Assembly: GCA_003996215.1 (NCBI GenBank)
Contig: QJPP01007233.1
Span: forward strand, 1,297,501 to 1,361,500
Direction of reading: 5' to 3'
From: Jaltomata sinuosa
Taxonomy: Eukaryota; Streptophyta; Magnoliopsida; Solanales; Solanaceae
DNA length: 64,000 nt
Below, in pieces: positions 46,035 to 56,700 of the stretch. A program made the translations under genes and the position numbers. The notes under the pieces are model-generated. The model did no database searches, had not been told where the DNA came from, and saw nothing but the letters and a program-made list of their open reading frames with translations. The first letter of the stretch is position 1. Each line of letters begins with the position of its first letter.

Positions 46035-47148
46035 GTTATTGATAGTAGTAGGTGTTGGTAGTCCAACACGTCTTATTTTTATGAACATCATTAAGAAGCA
46101 TACTACTGTTAAAAACAGTAGAAAAGATGAATATGATATGCCTCAACAACTGGATCTTCTTAAAAAATGGACGATTCCAAAAATCCAACCCAAGGTTATA
46201 TACCAAATGGGTACTTTTGAAAAATTAGGATTTAAACAAATTGTAAAAACCACATAGGAAACTATTACGGTGGACTCTCATCATGGTACTTTTAGATTGC
46301 TGTCTGAAAGTGATTTTGCCCCTTATAGGGAAACTCATAGATTTATGCATATTGGTTTGGTACAAGTTGCCTTTAAGCCACTCACTTAGAGAGGTTTACC
46401 TGAGAGCTTCATAGCAACTCTAAGGGATGGCAGAAATCAGAACTGGAAAAAATCCTTTATAGGGACTGTTCAAACCAGTTTGGCCTATGACCCTGTTTAT
46501 TTTAACGCCTATCCTAATCTGTAAATTTCTTTGAATGATGAGAATTCTCTAAATACTTTAATATTAAGTATAAAATTACATGGTTATGATTATTTGTCTG
46601 GTACTGAAGTTATATGTATTTGTTATAGAATTTACTATAAACCATTATACACTTTGAACCCCATGTGTAAAATCATGGATTTTAAAAATGAAACGATTCT
46701 TATAGAAACAAATTTTAGTAAGTCTAAAGTTATAACTAGAAGGTCTATTAAATGGGATGAAATTAATTTTCCTAAAGAGTGGGTGATCGAAGAGGCTGTT
46801 CCACCCAAAAATAATATAAATCCTGATATTTCTGACATTGAACAAACTCCTGATGGGACGGTGAGAATCAAATTCGCTGACCAAAATTTGTTAATGAGTT
46901 ATGCTGATAATATAGACTTTTCTTCTAAAATGTTTAGATCTAACTCATCTTATATATCTCCTGCTGATTATATTGTTGATGTACCTTCCAGAGCGTCTAC
47001 TTCTCAGATTAGAGAAGAAGATAATTCTCCAGTATCTACCTCTTCTATGAGAGAGGAAAAAAGAGTTGATAATATCAAAATTGAAAATCATATAGTTACC
47101 CCTGATATGGATCCTACTTTATCCGAAATGGACTTTCCAAATGGTTAA
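46033..47148 (+). pseudogene. Pararetroviral movement protein (30K superfamily), broken
   Basis: One reading frame across the interval, interrupted by stops at 46255, 46387 and 46522. The central part resembles caulimovirid movement proteins, which form tubules for cell-to-cell passage. The last open part (46531-47148) ends in a Ser/Thr-rich acidic tail. The first ATG directly follows the primer-binding site; the true start could be the ATG at 46081. It overlaps the next frame by 8 nt (ATGGTTAA). Confidence 0.7.
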
Positions 47149-49605
47149 CATGGATAAATCAGAACCTATTGATTTTAGACCGGGGTCAACGGTAAGAAAG
47201 AAAATTTCAAAAGAATTTTTTTGGCCCAAATGGGAATCATTTAGAAAATGGTTTTTCAAGAATTTTAATAATAAGCAACAAATTTATTTTCAAGAAGACT
47301 TTTATAACGATCTTTCTAAAGTAAATAAAGCTATAGCTTTTGTACCATGGTTCATGACGAAATATATTTATAACTATATTTCTATGTTAGAACAAGATTA
47401 TAAATTATCTAATGGTACAATTACCAAATCTCTCCTTCCTCCTCAACAATCTTTTCAAATTGAAAAAGATAATAAAACTGTTTATTTTACTGCATTTGCA
47501 GAATTATTTGATGATAATGACACTGCTCTTATTACGTCTAAGCATGTTAAAATGTTAATAAGACAAAACAATTACACGAATGTTTATGTGAGCATTTTAG
47601 GAGAACATATTGTTTCTTTACATGATAAAATTAGTCATTTATGTTCTGAATTACAGAAGTCCAAAATCCCTGATAAAGGGAAGGAGAAGGCTATTCCTAC
47701 TATCCAACCCCCTCCGGAGATTGAGGATTTTAAATTATCAAAGCTTGATAATATTGAAAGGTTGCTTCAAGAAAGGTTTGAAGGGTTAAATATTAATCCC
47801 CTTCAACTAAGTGAAAATGAGGCCACTGATAGGAATACTCCAAATGAGATTAATAAAATCTCAGAAAAACATGCTAGAAAATCAGTTCAAAGGATGTACT
47901 ATTATCCTAGACCGACTCCTCAAGACATCCTTATTGAAGAGCAAGAATATTATGTCTCTAACAGTTTTAGTGGACAGAAATTTATGAATGGAATATTGAT
48001 GGTTTTACTGACAGACAGATTTATACTCTGGCACACATAATTCTTATGTATAGTACGATTTGCAAGGCCAACAAGAATTCTGAAAAGGATACAACTAACA
48101 TGATTATTGCTGAATTTACAGGCCAATTAAAAGGGTGGTGGGATAATTATCTCTCAAAATCCCAACGAATGGCTATTTTAAATGTTGTTAAGGACGAAAG
48201 TGGAATGATTCCAAATGTAATCTACACATTGATCCTAACTATTATAGAACATTTTTCTGGCAGATGGTCAGATAATAGTGAGACCATTAGAACTATGCTC
48301 CAAAACCTTAGATGTAAAACTCTCACGTCTTTTAGATGGTACGAAGACGTTTTCTTATCTAGAGTAATGGAATTATCCGAGTGTAATAACTCTCATTGAA
48401 AATTCAAGTTTATAGACGGACTTCCTGCTTTATTTGCAGAAAGGGTTAGGAAAGCCCTTAGAGGAGACGGGGTGAGTATTAATTACGATGAGTATACCTA
48501 TGGAAAGCTTATAAGTGTTTGTACTCAAGAAGGTCTCTCTTTATGCAACGAGATCAAATTGAATCAACAAATTAAGAGATATCACTTGAATGAGAAACAA
48601 CAATTAGGAGAATTTTGTGAACAATTCGCTATCGATATGCCTGAATCGTCTAAAAAGTCTAATAGACATAGAGGAAAAAGAGTTTATAAGAAAAAGCCTT
48701 ATAGGCAGCACCGGAAAAAGAAACGCTTAGATAAGCGTGAAAAGAGAAAAATGAATTATAAAGGGAAAAAAGAGTTTTATAAGAATTATAGACCAAATGC
48801 TTGCCATAAATGTGGTAGAATAGGCCATTATGCGAGAGATTGTAGGGTTAAGGATAAAATTAAAAATCTTGACCTAGAAGATAATATAAAGGATTCTTTA
48901 TATAAAATCCTTCTTAATTCTTCTTCGGAAAATTCTAGCCAAAACAATAGTGATGGAGAAGAATCCTCTACAAGCGAAGACCTAAAAGTTCTTCATGAAG
49001 AAGACTACATGTCCTCATCAGAAGAAGAATGTACGTCTTGCCAGATTGGCCAATCTTGTGATAATAAAGACAAGGATAAATTCTATCAGTTATATTCTCA
49101 GTTCAAAGACTTGAATATCAATGTCATCAGTAATGATAATTGGATGGAAATTCTCAAGATGATTGATGATCCAGCGCTGAGATCCCAAATTATTGACAAA
49201 ATTGGTAATACTAGCACTTCCACTAGTAATACTAGTATTTCTAAAAATAATACCGCTCATCATAATGCTTATACCATGGCAGAAGTAAAGAGACAGTTAA
49301 AACTTAGGTCTCAAAGGGATCATATTCCCACTACAATTCAAGACTTGATTGAGGAGATTAATAATCTCAAAAAAGAAATATTTTCTCTGAAAAATCATAA
49401 TATGGTTCTTGATGAGAGAATTAGTCATATAGAAAATAAAGGTAATGGGAAACATGTTATGGTTGATGATAACCTCCCTGATATCCCTGAAGATAATTTT
49501 TCTGATATCTCTAGTGAATTTACAAGCAATAAGAATTTATTTTTAGAGACGATCGAGCTAATTACGGCTCATAAAACCTTTGGCAAAAATAACGTTTTTT
49601 ATTGA
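47141..49605 (+). pseudogene. Pararetroviral coat protein region with zinc knuckle, broken
   Basis: Open from 47141 to 48040, then a frame change and continuation at 48046, a stop at 48397, and a long open part 48472-49605. The second part has the KGWWDN block common in caulimovirid coat proteins. A basic stretch (KKKPYRQHRKKKR) precedes a CCHC zinc knuckle (CHKCGRIGHYARDC, about 48802-48843), the nucleic-acid-binding element. Acidic Ser/Glu-rich segments and a coiled-coil-like stretch follow. Confidence 0.75.
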
Positions 49606-49935
49606 TTATAACTTAAAAAAAGATTTTGTTTCTCTTATTGATAGCGGAGCTGATTTAAATTGCATTCAGGAAGGATTAATTCCATCAAAATATTTTAAGA
49701 AAAACTACTCATAGTCTTCGAAATGCTAGTGGTCATAAAATGGATATTGAATATAAAATTCCTAAAGCATATATTTGTATTAATAATATATGTATGCCTG
49801 AAAGTTTTATTTTAATAAAAAATATTTCTAACGAAATTATTTTAGGAATGCCTTTTTTCTGACATATTTATATATTTATCCCATAACTCTCTGGGATGAG
49901 ACTGGAATAACAGGTACCTTTGAAGGAAAAAAAAT
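49606..49935 (+). pseudogene. Pararetroviral aspartic protease region, broken
   Basis: A different frame from the coat region carries the active-site motif DSGAD (near 49641-49655) and, further on, a LGMPFF-like block near 49840-49860. Stops near 49710 and 49860 interrupt it. Confidence 0.65.
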
Positions 49936-51235
49936 GAGAATAGATTTTATATCTCAACCATTCTCAAAATTCGTTAATGAAGTTAAAGATATGATTTCTT
50001 TAAAAAATAAACAAATCAATTTTCTTAAGAGTGAGATTTGTAGTCTTACTATAGAAGAGACTTTACAAAATCCTGAGATCCAAGGAAAAATTGAAATTTT
50101 AAAAAATCAATTCTCCCTACAGATATGTGGAGATCACCCAAATGTATTTTGAGAAATGAAAAAACATGTGGTAAGTCTTCTTTATGAGGAAGAATTTTCT
50201 GAGGATAATATTCTCACTAAGGAAAGACCTTGCCAAATGAATTCAGAATATTTAGATTTATGTAAAAGAGAGATTGATACTCTTCTTCAAAAGGGATTAA
50301 TAAGGCCCTCAAAATCTCGATGGTCTTGCACTGCTTTCTATGTTAATAAGCACGCAGAGCAAGAAAGAGGGGTACCCAGACTGGTCATAAATTATAAACC
50401 CCTAAATAAAGTTTTGAAATGGATTAGATATCCTATTCCTAATAAAAAGATTTATTAGATAGACTTCATGAATCTATAATATTTTCAAAATTTGATTTAA
50501 AATCAGGATATTGGCAAATTCAAATTTCTGAAAAAGATAAATATAAAACAGCCTTTAACGTCCTAATGGGACAATATGAGTGGAATGTTATGCCTTTTGG
50601 GTTAAAAAATGCCCGTTCTGAATTTCAGAAAATTATGAATGATATTTTTAACCCTTTTAGCAATTTTATCATTGTTTATATAGATGATATTTTGATATTC
50701 TCAAAAACCTTAGAAATGCATTTTAAGCATCTTGACCTGTTTAAGAAAATTATAATTCAAAATGATTTGGTTATATCTAGACCAAAAATGCATATTTTCC
50801 AAACCAATGTTAGATTCTTGGATCATAATATTGAAAAGGGAAAAATTATTTCAATTTAGAGAAGTATTGAGTTTGCGTCTAAATTTCCTGACGTTATTAC
50901 TGATAAAATTCAGCTTCAACGTTTCTTAGGAAGTTTAAATTACATATCTCCTTTTATAAAGGATCTAGCTAAAGACACAACTATATTATATGATAGGTTA
51001 AGAAAAAGCCCTAAAGCTTGGACTGATAATCATACAAAAACAGTCAAGCATATTAAGGCAAAGGTTAATAACCTACCATGTCTCACTCTGGCTAATCCAA
51101 ATTGGCAAAAAATAGTGGAGACAGATGCCTCTGATATTGGTTATGGGGGAATTTTAAAACAAATCTCTCCGGCTGAAAGACAAAAATACCTTAATTGGGG
51201 ATCAGTGATTCTTCAAATTACAAAATATCAACAAT
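49936..51235 (+). pseudogene. Pararetroviral reverse transcriptase and partial RNase H, broken
   Basis: Fragments in more than one frame. N-terminal fingers at 50156-50455, a frame change near 50455, the catalytic YIDD block at about 50677-50688 and the thumb to 50857, followed by a stop. The connection and RNase H start follow (ETDASDIGYGG near 51117-51149). The RNase H domain ends abruptly at about 51235, well short of its usual length, at the join with the minus-strand block. Confidence 0.8.
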
Positions 51236-51470
51236 AATTTTATTTCAGTACTACAAAGAGAGTAATATTCGAAGGGTTGGCTGAAGCCTGCCTTCTATAT
51301 ACAATAAGTAACCCTTTTATAGAAGGGATTGACAGAAAAATTTAAACTTCATGACGTAAGTGCTCACGTCATATTACATTATTGGACCTATATCGGGGTC
51401 CTCTACTTTATAAAAGTTTTACAATAATTCAAATAATTTCAACTTTAATAAAGTTGACATCTGACGTCTT
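51230..51470. promoter_or_regulatory. Pararetrovirus promoter-like region, usable in both directions
   Basis: The core is an inverted pair of TGACG motifs (TGACGTAAGTGCTCACGTCA, 51353-51372), like the as-1 element of caulimovirus promoters. To the right lie TTTATAAAAG (about 51410) and AATAAA (51451) on the + strand. To the left, read on the - strand, lie TATAAAAGGG (near 51313-51322) and AATAAA (near 51240). The minus reading fits the polarity of the neighbouring minus-strand frame and is slightly preferred. Confidence 0.55.
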
Positions 51471-51475
51471 GTCCT

Positions 51476-52872
51476 CTACTCTTTAGCAATCTCCTTTCCT
51501 TTGGATTTGTCCGAACTAGAAGATTCTTCTATCTGGTTCTTGAACTGTTGTAGAAACATTTCAATGTCCATTTCTTCTGTGCTATGAATACTCTGAGATT
51601 CTCCTGCTACACAGTTGTCTTCTTCTTCATTAGAAGTGGCCATGGATATATTATCTGAGAATTCCATACCCATATTTTTTGCTAAATCTTTTTTAACTTC
51701 TTCCATATATGAGGCAAGAAGTTCCGATTTAGAAATAGTCCCTTGTTTCATCTGTAATTTCCTGGTTATATGTTTAAAAGGACTAATATTATCCTTTTTT
51801 TGTATAACTTCTGTTTGGTTTTTGGTAGTCTCAATAGCCACATTGATTGAGTCTATTATCTCGCGTCCATGAAGTTTTCCCTCCATATCTCTCTGGAGTA
51901 ATTTACTCCAAAATTTTGTATGAAATTTACTTTTTAAGTAAGGAAACCCTTCTTCATTTGTATGAACTTCTATGGTCCATTTCATTATCCATGGGATAGA
52001 AAATTGTATAAAGAAATACATTAAGGATATTCCCTTAAAATATATGTCTTCTTGTTATAATCTTATTATTTTGGGCGAAACATCAACCCATTCAGCATAT
52101 AATTTTTTATAATTCTCTGGAAGGATATTCAAGGTTGGGCCATATAAAGTCCACCACTGACAGAACCAATTTGGTATATGTTGTCTGAAAACATTTGAAC
52201 ATATTTTGATGAACCATGAATGCTTCTTATTAGCATTCTCATATAATAAGGCTTTATTAAAGCTCTCAATGTAGTCCCAATAATTAAACTTAACAATTAT
52301 TCTTTGTTCCGGATGAGTGTATTCCTTTTCCTTCATCGTACTGATTCCCCATTCCTCTGGGGTAAATATCTTTTTTATAATAATTTTTGAAAAGTTATAA
52401 ACTTTCTTGGTATTTGCTGGGAAAAAATGTTGAAATTCAGCAGACCCAATAGATGAGAGTATAATCTCATAATGCATTCTATATTTATATGTTGGGACAT
52501 CATAATATCTTGACATGATTTGCCAAGGATCCTCTCTCCATTGTAAACCCCTTGGCTCAAGAAGAAGTATTACTTCATCTTTCTCATTTTTATCATATAC
52601 CTCAATATTTTCACCTACTTCGTCATTGACGACAACCGAATATGATGGTGGTGCATTGTTCTGAGGTTGCCTTGATTGTATAAAATTCATGAATTCTCTA
52701 TACATTGGATGTTCGTTACTAATTCCGAGAAACCTGTAGAAGTACCTGTAAAAGTACCTGCAATGTTTGAGGCTATTAGCCTTTGGTTTCCAAATTGAGC
52801 CAGAATATTATTTCTGCTCATGGATGCTCTTCCTCTTCCTCTATTAGAGGAAGAACTTTCAGATGGCCTCAT
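51476..52872 (-). pseudogene. Pararetroviral accessory open frame, inverted and broken
   Basis: Three open parts on the minus strand (52872-52687, 52705-52055, 52021-51476), the last two in one frame separated by a stop at 52055, the first in another frame. Together about 465 codons. The N-terminus is Ser/Arg-rich (SSSNRGRGRASMSR), the middle Trp/Tyr-rich (for example FCQWWTLYGP), and the C-terminus acidic and Ser-rich with a short coiled-coil-like stretch. I do not recognise a domain. Its size matches the second open frame of Florendovirus. It runs opposite to the polymerase block. Confidence 0.55.
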
Positions 52873-52989
52873 TATCCTGTATTCAGAAAATAAGGAATTA
52901 TTAACTCAAATATTCTCTACTAAGGAAATCGGGAAGACTATTATCTTTCCCTTTCTTATAATGTATCTCAAAATCAAATGATGCTAATA

Positions 52990-53370
52990 TTCACTGATCT
53001 CTTAAAAAGAGTAAGTACATATTATGAAGAAAAAGACTCTCACTTATGTGTGTTTACTTTTTGAAAAAGGATTTTTTTCTAATTTTACTTAACGAATCCT
53101 TTTTTATTTATAAATGTTTTTTTTTGATAATATAAAGCCAGAGATTATTCATTAATCTTTTAAAAAGAGTAATTTTAAAGAAAATGACTTTTACTTATGT
53201 GTGTGTGATTTTTGAAAAAGGAAATTATTCTAATTTTACTTGGCAAATCTTTTTTATTTATAGATATTTTTTTAATCATATAAAGTGGGGGATTATTCAA
53301 AGTACATGTTTTGAATAAAAGGGCTTTCACTTATGTATGTTTGATTTTTGAAAAAGAAAATCATTCTAAG
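52990..53370. repeat. Right-hand array of the ~155-bp flanking repeat
   Basis: Unit 1 (52990-53142) is almost identical to 45527-45692. Unit 2 (53143-53288) is clearly related but diverged (TTATTCATTAATC, then TTACTTATGTGTGTG). Unit 3 (53289-53370) is partial. Units start with ATTATTCA and contain CTCACTTATGTGTGTTTACTTTTTGAAAAAGG. Confidence 0.85.
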
Positions 53371-53496
53371 AAAAAAGAAATAAAATAAGAAAATTAAAGA
53401 GCACATCACAAGATTCTACAAAGGGGATCAAAAGAAAATAGTAAAAAATGGGAGGACCTGAGTAAACAATTGAAACCAAAGCAGAAAGAAAGAATT

Positions 53497-53504
53497 TATA
53501 TAAA
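53497..53504 (+). promoter_or_regulatory. Probable TATA box of HASTY
   Basis: TATATAAA about 230 bp before the ATG, followed by a CT-rich leader (TCTCTCTCCCAG, TTTCTCCTTC) typical of plant 5' untranslated regions. The promoter lies only about 130 bp from the flanking repeat array. Confidence 0.5.
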
Positions 53505-53724
53505 GTGAAACATTGGTCCCCAAAATTCCAAGAAACCTTCATCTCTCTCTCCCAGTTTCCCCACTTTTTCCACCATTGCACCCACTTTCCTCTCTGTCTC
53601 TCAGGGCAAGTAACTGACATCTCTGCTAAAACCCTTTTCAAGTTTTTTTTTCTCCTTCAAAAGGGGTTAAAAGTTTCGTTCTCTCCAAGGCTGAACACTG
53701 TATAACTTCAAGAATCTATTGAAG

Positions 53725-56700
53725 ATGGAGGAACATGGGGTAGCAAGCAATGTAGCTCGTGCTATAGTGGCTGCCCTTGATTGGAACTCTTCTCCTGATG
53801 ACCGTAAAGCCGCTTATGCCTATTTAGAATCCGTAAGCATCACACAACCCACTGTCTTGTATTTCTAATTCTTGAAAGTACCTATGAAAAAAGAGGAAGG
53901 AAGAAAATAATGGGTTTGTTTTTATTTTTTTGCTCCATTTTGAATTAGGTTTTGCAAAAGTTTGATTCTTTAATGGAAACTTTATGTAGGTGACTTGATT
54001 TTTGAGTCATATGGGTCTGTTAAAGGTAGGAGAACTGTGATTCTTGATCATCATATTTGAGTGCTTCTGAAAGTGTTGGGGTGTTTACTTGCTAAATGTT
54101 TATGTGTCTGTGGTTTGTAGCTTCATCCTATGGGAGTTGGAGTTGATCTTTTTCTTGGTATTTCTTGAAGAAAAGGTATTATAGGGTTTTTGTTGAGTGT
54201 CTGGTTTAAATTTGAATATAAAAAGAGTCTTGCTAAATGATATATGGGAGTTCTGCTGATAGAAATTGCTTGGCTTGTATATGGGTATTCAAAGTACCAG
54301 TTTGCTCTTTGAATCATAGGGTTTTGGTTGAGGGGTTTAGGTTCACGTGGAACCGAAAGGGTAGTTTTTGATCGCCTCTCTTTTTCTTTCATTATTCTTA
54401 TTTGAGTTGTTGAAACCAAACCAAAAAATCAATCCAAATTAGAATCCGGTTTAGTTTGGTTGGTATTTCGGTTTAATCCGAATAATGCACACCCCTAAGT
54501 TAGAAAGGAAAAGCAATAGGAAAGTGTTCAAAGGTTCCTTTTCTTATTCGATAATCAGTAAAGTTTTCGAAAAGAATTTCTCACAACCAAAGTAGATTGT
54601 AGATACAATCTTACACATTTTGGAGGATTACAGTTGAATTCCTAAACGTTGGAGTACATTTCTTTATTTCGGCAAAAAGATCTAGAAAATCAAAGTGGTA
54701 TATTTATAGTAAATTTAAAAGTTCTAACTTCTAAGTATTTGGACTCTTTATCTAATTCTAATAAGGAAGGACTTAGTAACCAAAATGTAGTGGATTCTAA
54801 AGTCTTAAATATTGAAAAAATTATTAAATGACAATTCAGTCCAATATGAAATCTAATTTTAAAGGGTAAAAAAGACGAACGGCATTTCGCTGAGGGTCTT
54901 TGTGCTTTTAAATATGTATAGATATAGACTACAATACCATTAAGGCAGAATTCTTATTGTATTCCTTATTTAAGAATCTATGTTTCTGATAACTTTCACC
55001 AATAGAAAGAAATGATCCTGATTAAGGCAGAATTCCTTATTTAAGCATCTATGTTTCGGATAACTTTCACCAGTAAAAAGAAATGTTTCTGAAACTTTCT
55101 ATTACTTTTGCAGATAAAAGCAGGGGATGTACGTGTCTTGGCAAGCACATCATTTAATTTAGTAAGAAAAGAATGGTCTTCAGAAATACGACTGCAAGCC
55201 TACAAGATGCTCCAGGTTACATTATAATAACACTGCATTTAGTTCTTACCTTTTTATCCTTAGCCTACAAGATGCTCCAGGTTACATTATAATAACTCTG
55301 CATTTAGTTCTTACCTTTTTATCCTTAGTTAGGCCACCCAAAAACTTCAAAATGTTCAACTGTTTCTTTAGTGGAGATTTGATAAGGTAGAACTTATTTT
55401 TCTACCAATAGAATTGTTCAGTAAGGGCTTTATTCGAAACTGGACGCAAATTTACAAATTTACACTTTCAAATTTCTATTGTTCAAGTAAAGAGAAAAAG
55501 ACACTGTAATTAGCTTTTGTCTTCAGTACAGAAGTGAATAATTAAGGTTTCAAAGCTCCACTATGCCCTCTACCCCAAATTTGTACTCATGGTATCCTTC
55601 TCCAGAAGATTTGAGAACACATAGTGTCCTGTTCTAAATGGGCATAAAGTACTTGACAACAAAACACCAAAATCTGTAAGAAAGTGGCCGAGCTTCTTTG
55701 CTTCAATATTTTTTGTGGTTGAGTTCTGCAAAGAAGGCATGGCACTTATCTATATAAGGGATTTGAAATTTTGACTCAAGTGTGTCCTTTACACACTTCT
55801 TTTTGAAATTTGTAAATGTCCCAATATGCTTGAATGACTTAAAAATTGAGCTCCTTCTATCCATTTCTCAAGTTTTATTAATTTTACAGCATTTGGTGCG
55901 GTTGCGATGGGATGAATTAAACCCTGATGAGCGAAGGAACTTTGCAAGTGTAGCTGTTGATTTGATGTCTGAAATTACTAATTCCAGTGAAGAATGGGCT
56001 TTGAAAAGTCAGACATCAGCTCTTGTTGCCGAGGTATTTCTGCTGTTTCTTCCAACTTCTTCTTTTTAAAACAAAAAAAGATTTGGTCAATTCATTTGAT
56101 AAATTTATAGTTCTTAGGACCATGCAATTGTATATGTTTCAGATAGCTAGGAGAGAAGGCTTAAGTTTGTGGCAGGAGCTTTTTCCATCTCTAGTATCTC
56201 TTTCTAATAAGGGTCCTGCACAAGTAAGTATCGTCTTTCTCCTGTTTGGTTCTGCAGTGTTTCTTTGTTACACTTATTTGAGGTCTGCATCAGATAATGC
56301 AGCTGGGTTTTCTTTCTCATTGCAGGCAGAACTGGTCTCAATGATGCTAAGGTGGCTTCCTGAAGATATTACTGTCCATAATGAAGATTTGGAAGGTCTG
56401 TGGTTTAAATGCACAAATTAGTCAGTGCTATTCTGTAAACTGGAATACAGATTCACCAACTTAGTTTATTGCGAGAAAAGAGGCAGATAGCATAGTACCA
56501 TTATTTCTTTGATAGTGGTGCTTAGGTGAGAGAGACTCACGGTTCAATGTTTTAGAATGTTGTTGTAACTCAACTCAACTCAGCTGCGTGCCAATACCCA
56601 AACTAGTGTCGGCTATATGAATCCTTGGAATCCATTCTGCTCCATATCCTATGCATCCACTTTGTATTATAAAGATTGATCATAGTTTGATGCTTTTTAC

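Larger units (their letters stand above)
45693..52989. mobile_element. Endogenous pararetrovirus (Caulimoviridae), defective and rearranged
   Basis: A 7.3-kb insertion between two nearly identical plant repeats. The + strand block (46020 to about 51235) has, in viral order, a tRNA-Met primer-binding site, movement protein, coat protein with zinc knuckle, aspartic protease, reverse transcriptase and the start of RNase H. The - strand block (52872 to about 51240) carries another open frame and a promoter-like region. Every coding region is interrupted by stops or frameshifts, so this is a fossil. Gene order (all main domains in one series plus a separate ~50-kDa frame) is most like Florendovirus, but genus assignment is tentative; Solendovirus and Petuvirus are the alternatives. 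Confidence 0.85.

Noticed and set aside
50156..50859. Functional viral polymerase
   Set aside because: Stops and frame changes occur before and after the YIDD block, and RNase H is cut short. No intact frame exists.
45527..53142. Flanking direct repeats as long terminal repeats of a retrotransposon
   Set aside because: The repeats continue as a diverged tandem array on the right, and the primer site lies over 300 bp inside. Gene content (movement protein first) is caulimovirid.
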